NCBI GenBank assembly: GCA_949775045.1
Contig: OX459108.1
Span: forward strand, 7,133,961 to 7,197,960
Reading direction: 5' to 3'
From: Metridium senile
Lineage: Eukaryota > Cnidaria > Anthozoa > Actiniaria > Metridiidae
Length of the DNA: 64,000 nucleotides
In this document: positions 63,814 through 64,000 of the stretch, one piece after another
Layout of the letters: every line of letters begins with the position of its first letter
How positions within the stretch are numbered: the stretch's first letter is position 1
The notes under the pieces: generated by a model
The model's database searches: none
What the model was told of the DNA's origin: nothing
The model's input: only the letters and a program-made list of their open reading frames with translations
Translations under genes and position numbers: made by a program

Positions 63814-64000
63814 ATATAACCGCGGATCAGACCCACATACATAAAATACCTTCTGTTTACTCTATTTACTAGTTAGAGTGCTTACACTATGTCCATGAAA
63901 TAAAAACTAAATAGTAATACTAACTAATAGTTTTTATTTAGTGACTATTACATGTAGCTATAGTCACTACCTGGAGTCACTATCACTCAACTGGAACAAC

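Overview
The window is invertebrate animal nuclear DNA. It is AT-rich and intron-dense, with GT-AG spliced conserved genes and a heavy load of short inverted-repeat (MITE-like) DNA elements. The repertoire (CR1/L2-type LINE end, Penelope-like ends, KDZ-type transposase, GBP-like GTPase fused to a peptidase S74 domain) suggests a marine invertebrate, perhaps a cnidarian such as an anthozoan. That placement is inference; no species marker is present.

Three gene-level loci are well supported. (1) 188-10240 (+): the middle and C-terminal exons of DCAF6 (IQWD1/NRIP), a WD40/IQ-motif substrate receptor of CUL4-DDB1 ubiquitin ligase; its 5' exons lie before the window and its last exon was not found. 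(2) 29684-46800 (-): a complete 11-exon, 581-residue SLC28 concentrative nucleoside transporter, reconstructed with all splice phases agreeing. DCAF6 and SLC28 converge tail to tail. (3) 49092-50561 (-): an intronless 489-residue GBP-like GTPase with a signal peptide and a C-terminal S74 intramolecular-chaperone domain, behind a TATA box. A broken RPA70-like single-strand DNA-binding gene lies at 52778-53912 (+).

Between DCAF6 and SLC28 sits a 13.3-kb DNA transposon, 10606-23902, with long complex terminal inverted repeats, a 9-bp near-perfect target duplication, a tandem 154-bp repeat in one arm, four splice-compatible exons of a KDZ-type transposase and a THAP-like fragment. It carries further nested MITEs, one of them inside its right terminal repeat.

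The rest is accessory DNA. DCAF6 introns 1-3 hold triplet-based minisatellites. The SLC28 introns hold about a dozen MITEs, a LINE 3' end whose dimeric tail satellite is split by a 1.57-kb TIR element with a 9-bp target duplication, and a partial duplication of one SLC28 exon. The last 11 kb (about 53.9-64 kb) is gene-poor and made largely of inverted-repeat elements, often nested, including a palindrome with a tRNA-like sequence at its apex. Exon coordinates come from reading splice sites and comparing remembered protein families; no alignment or expression data were available.
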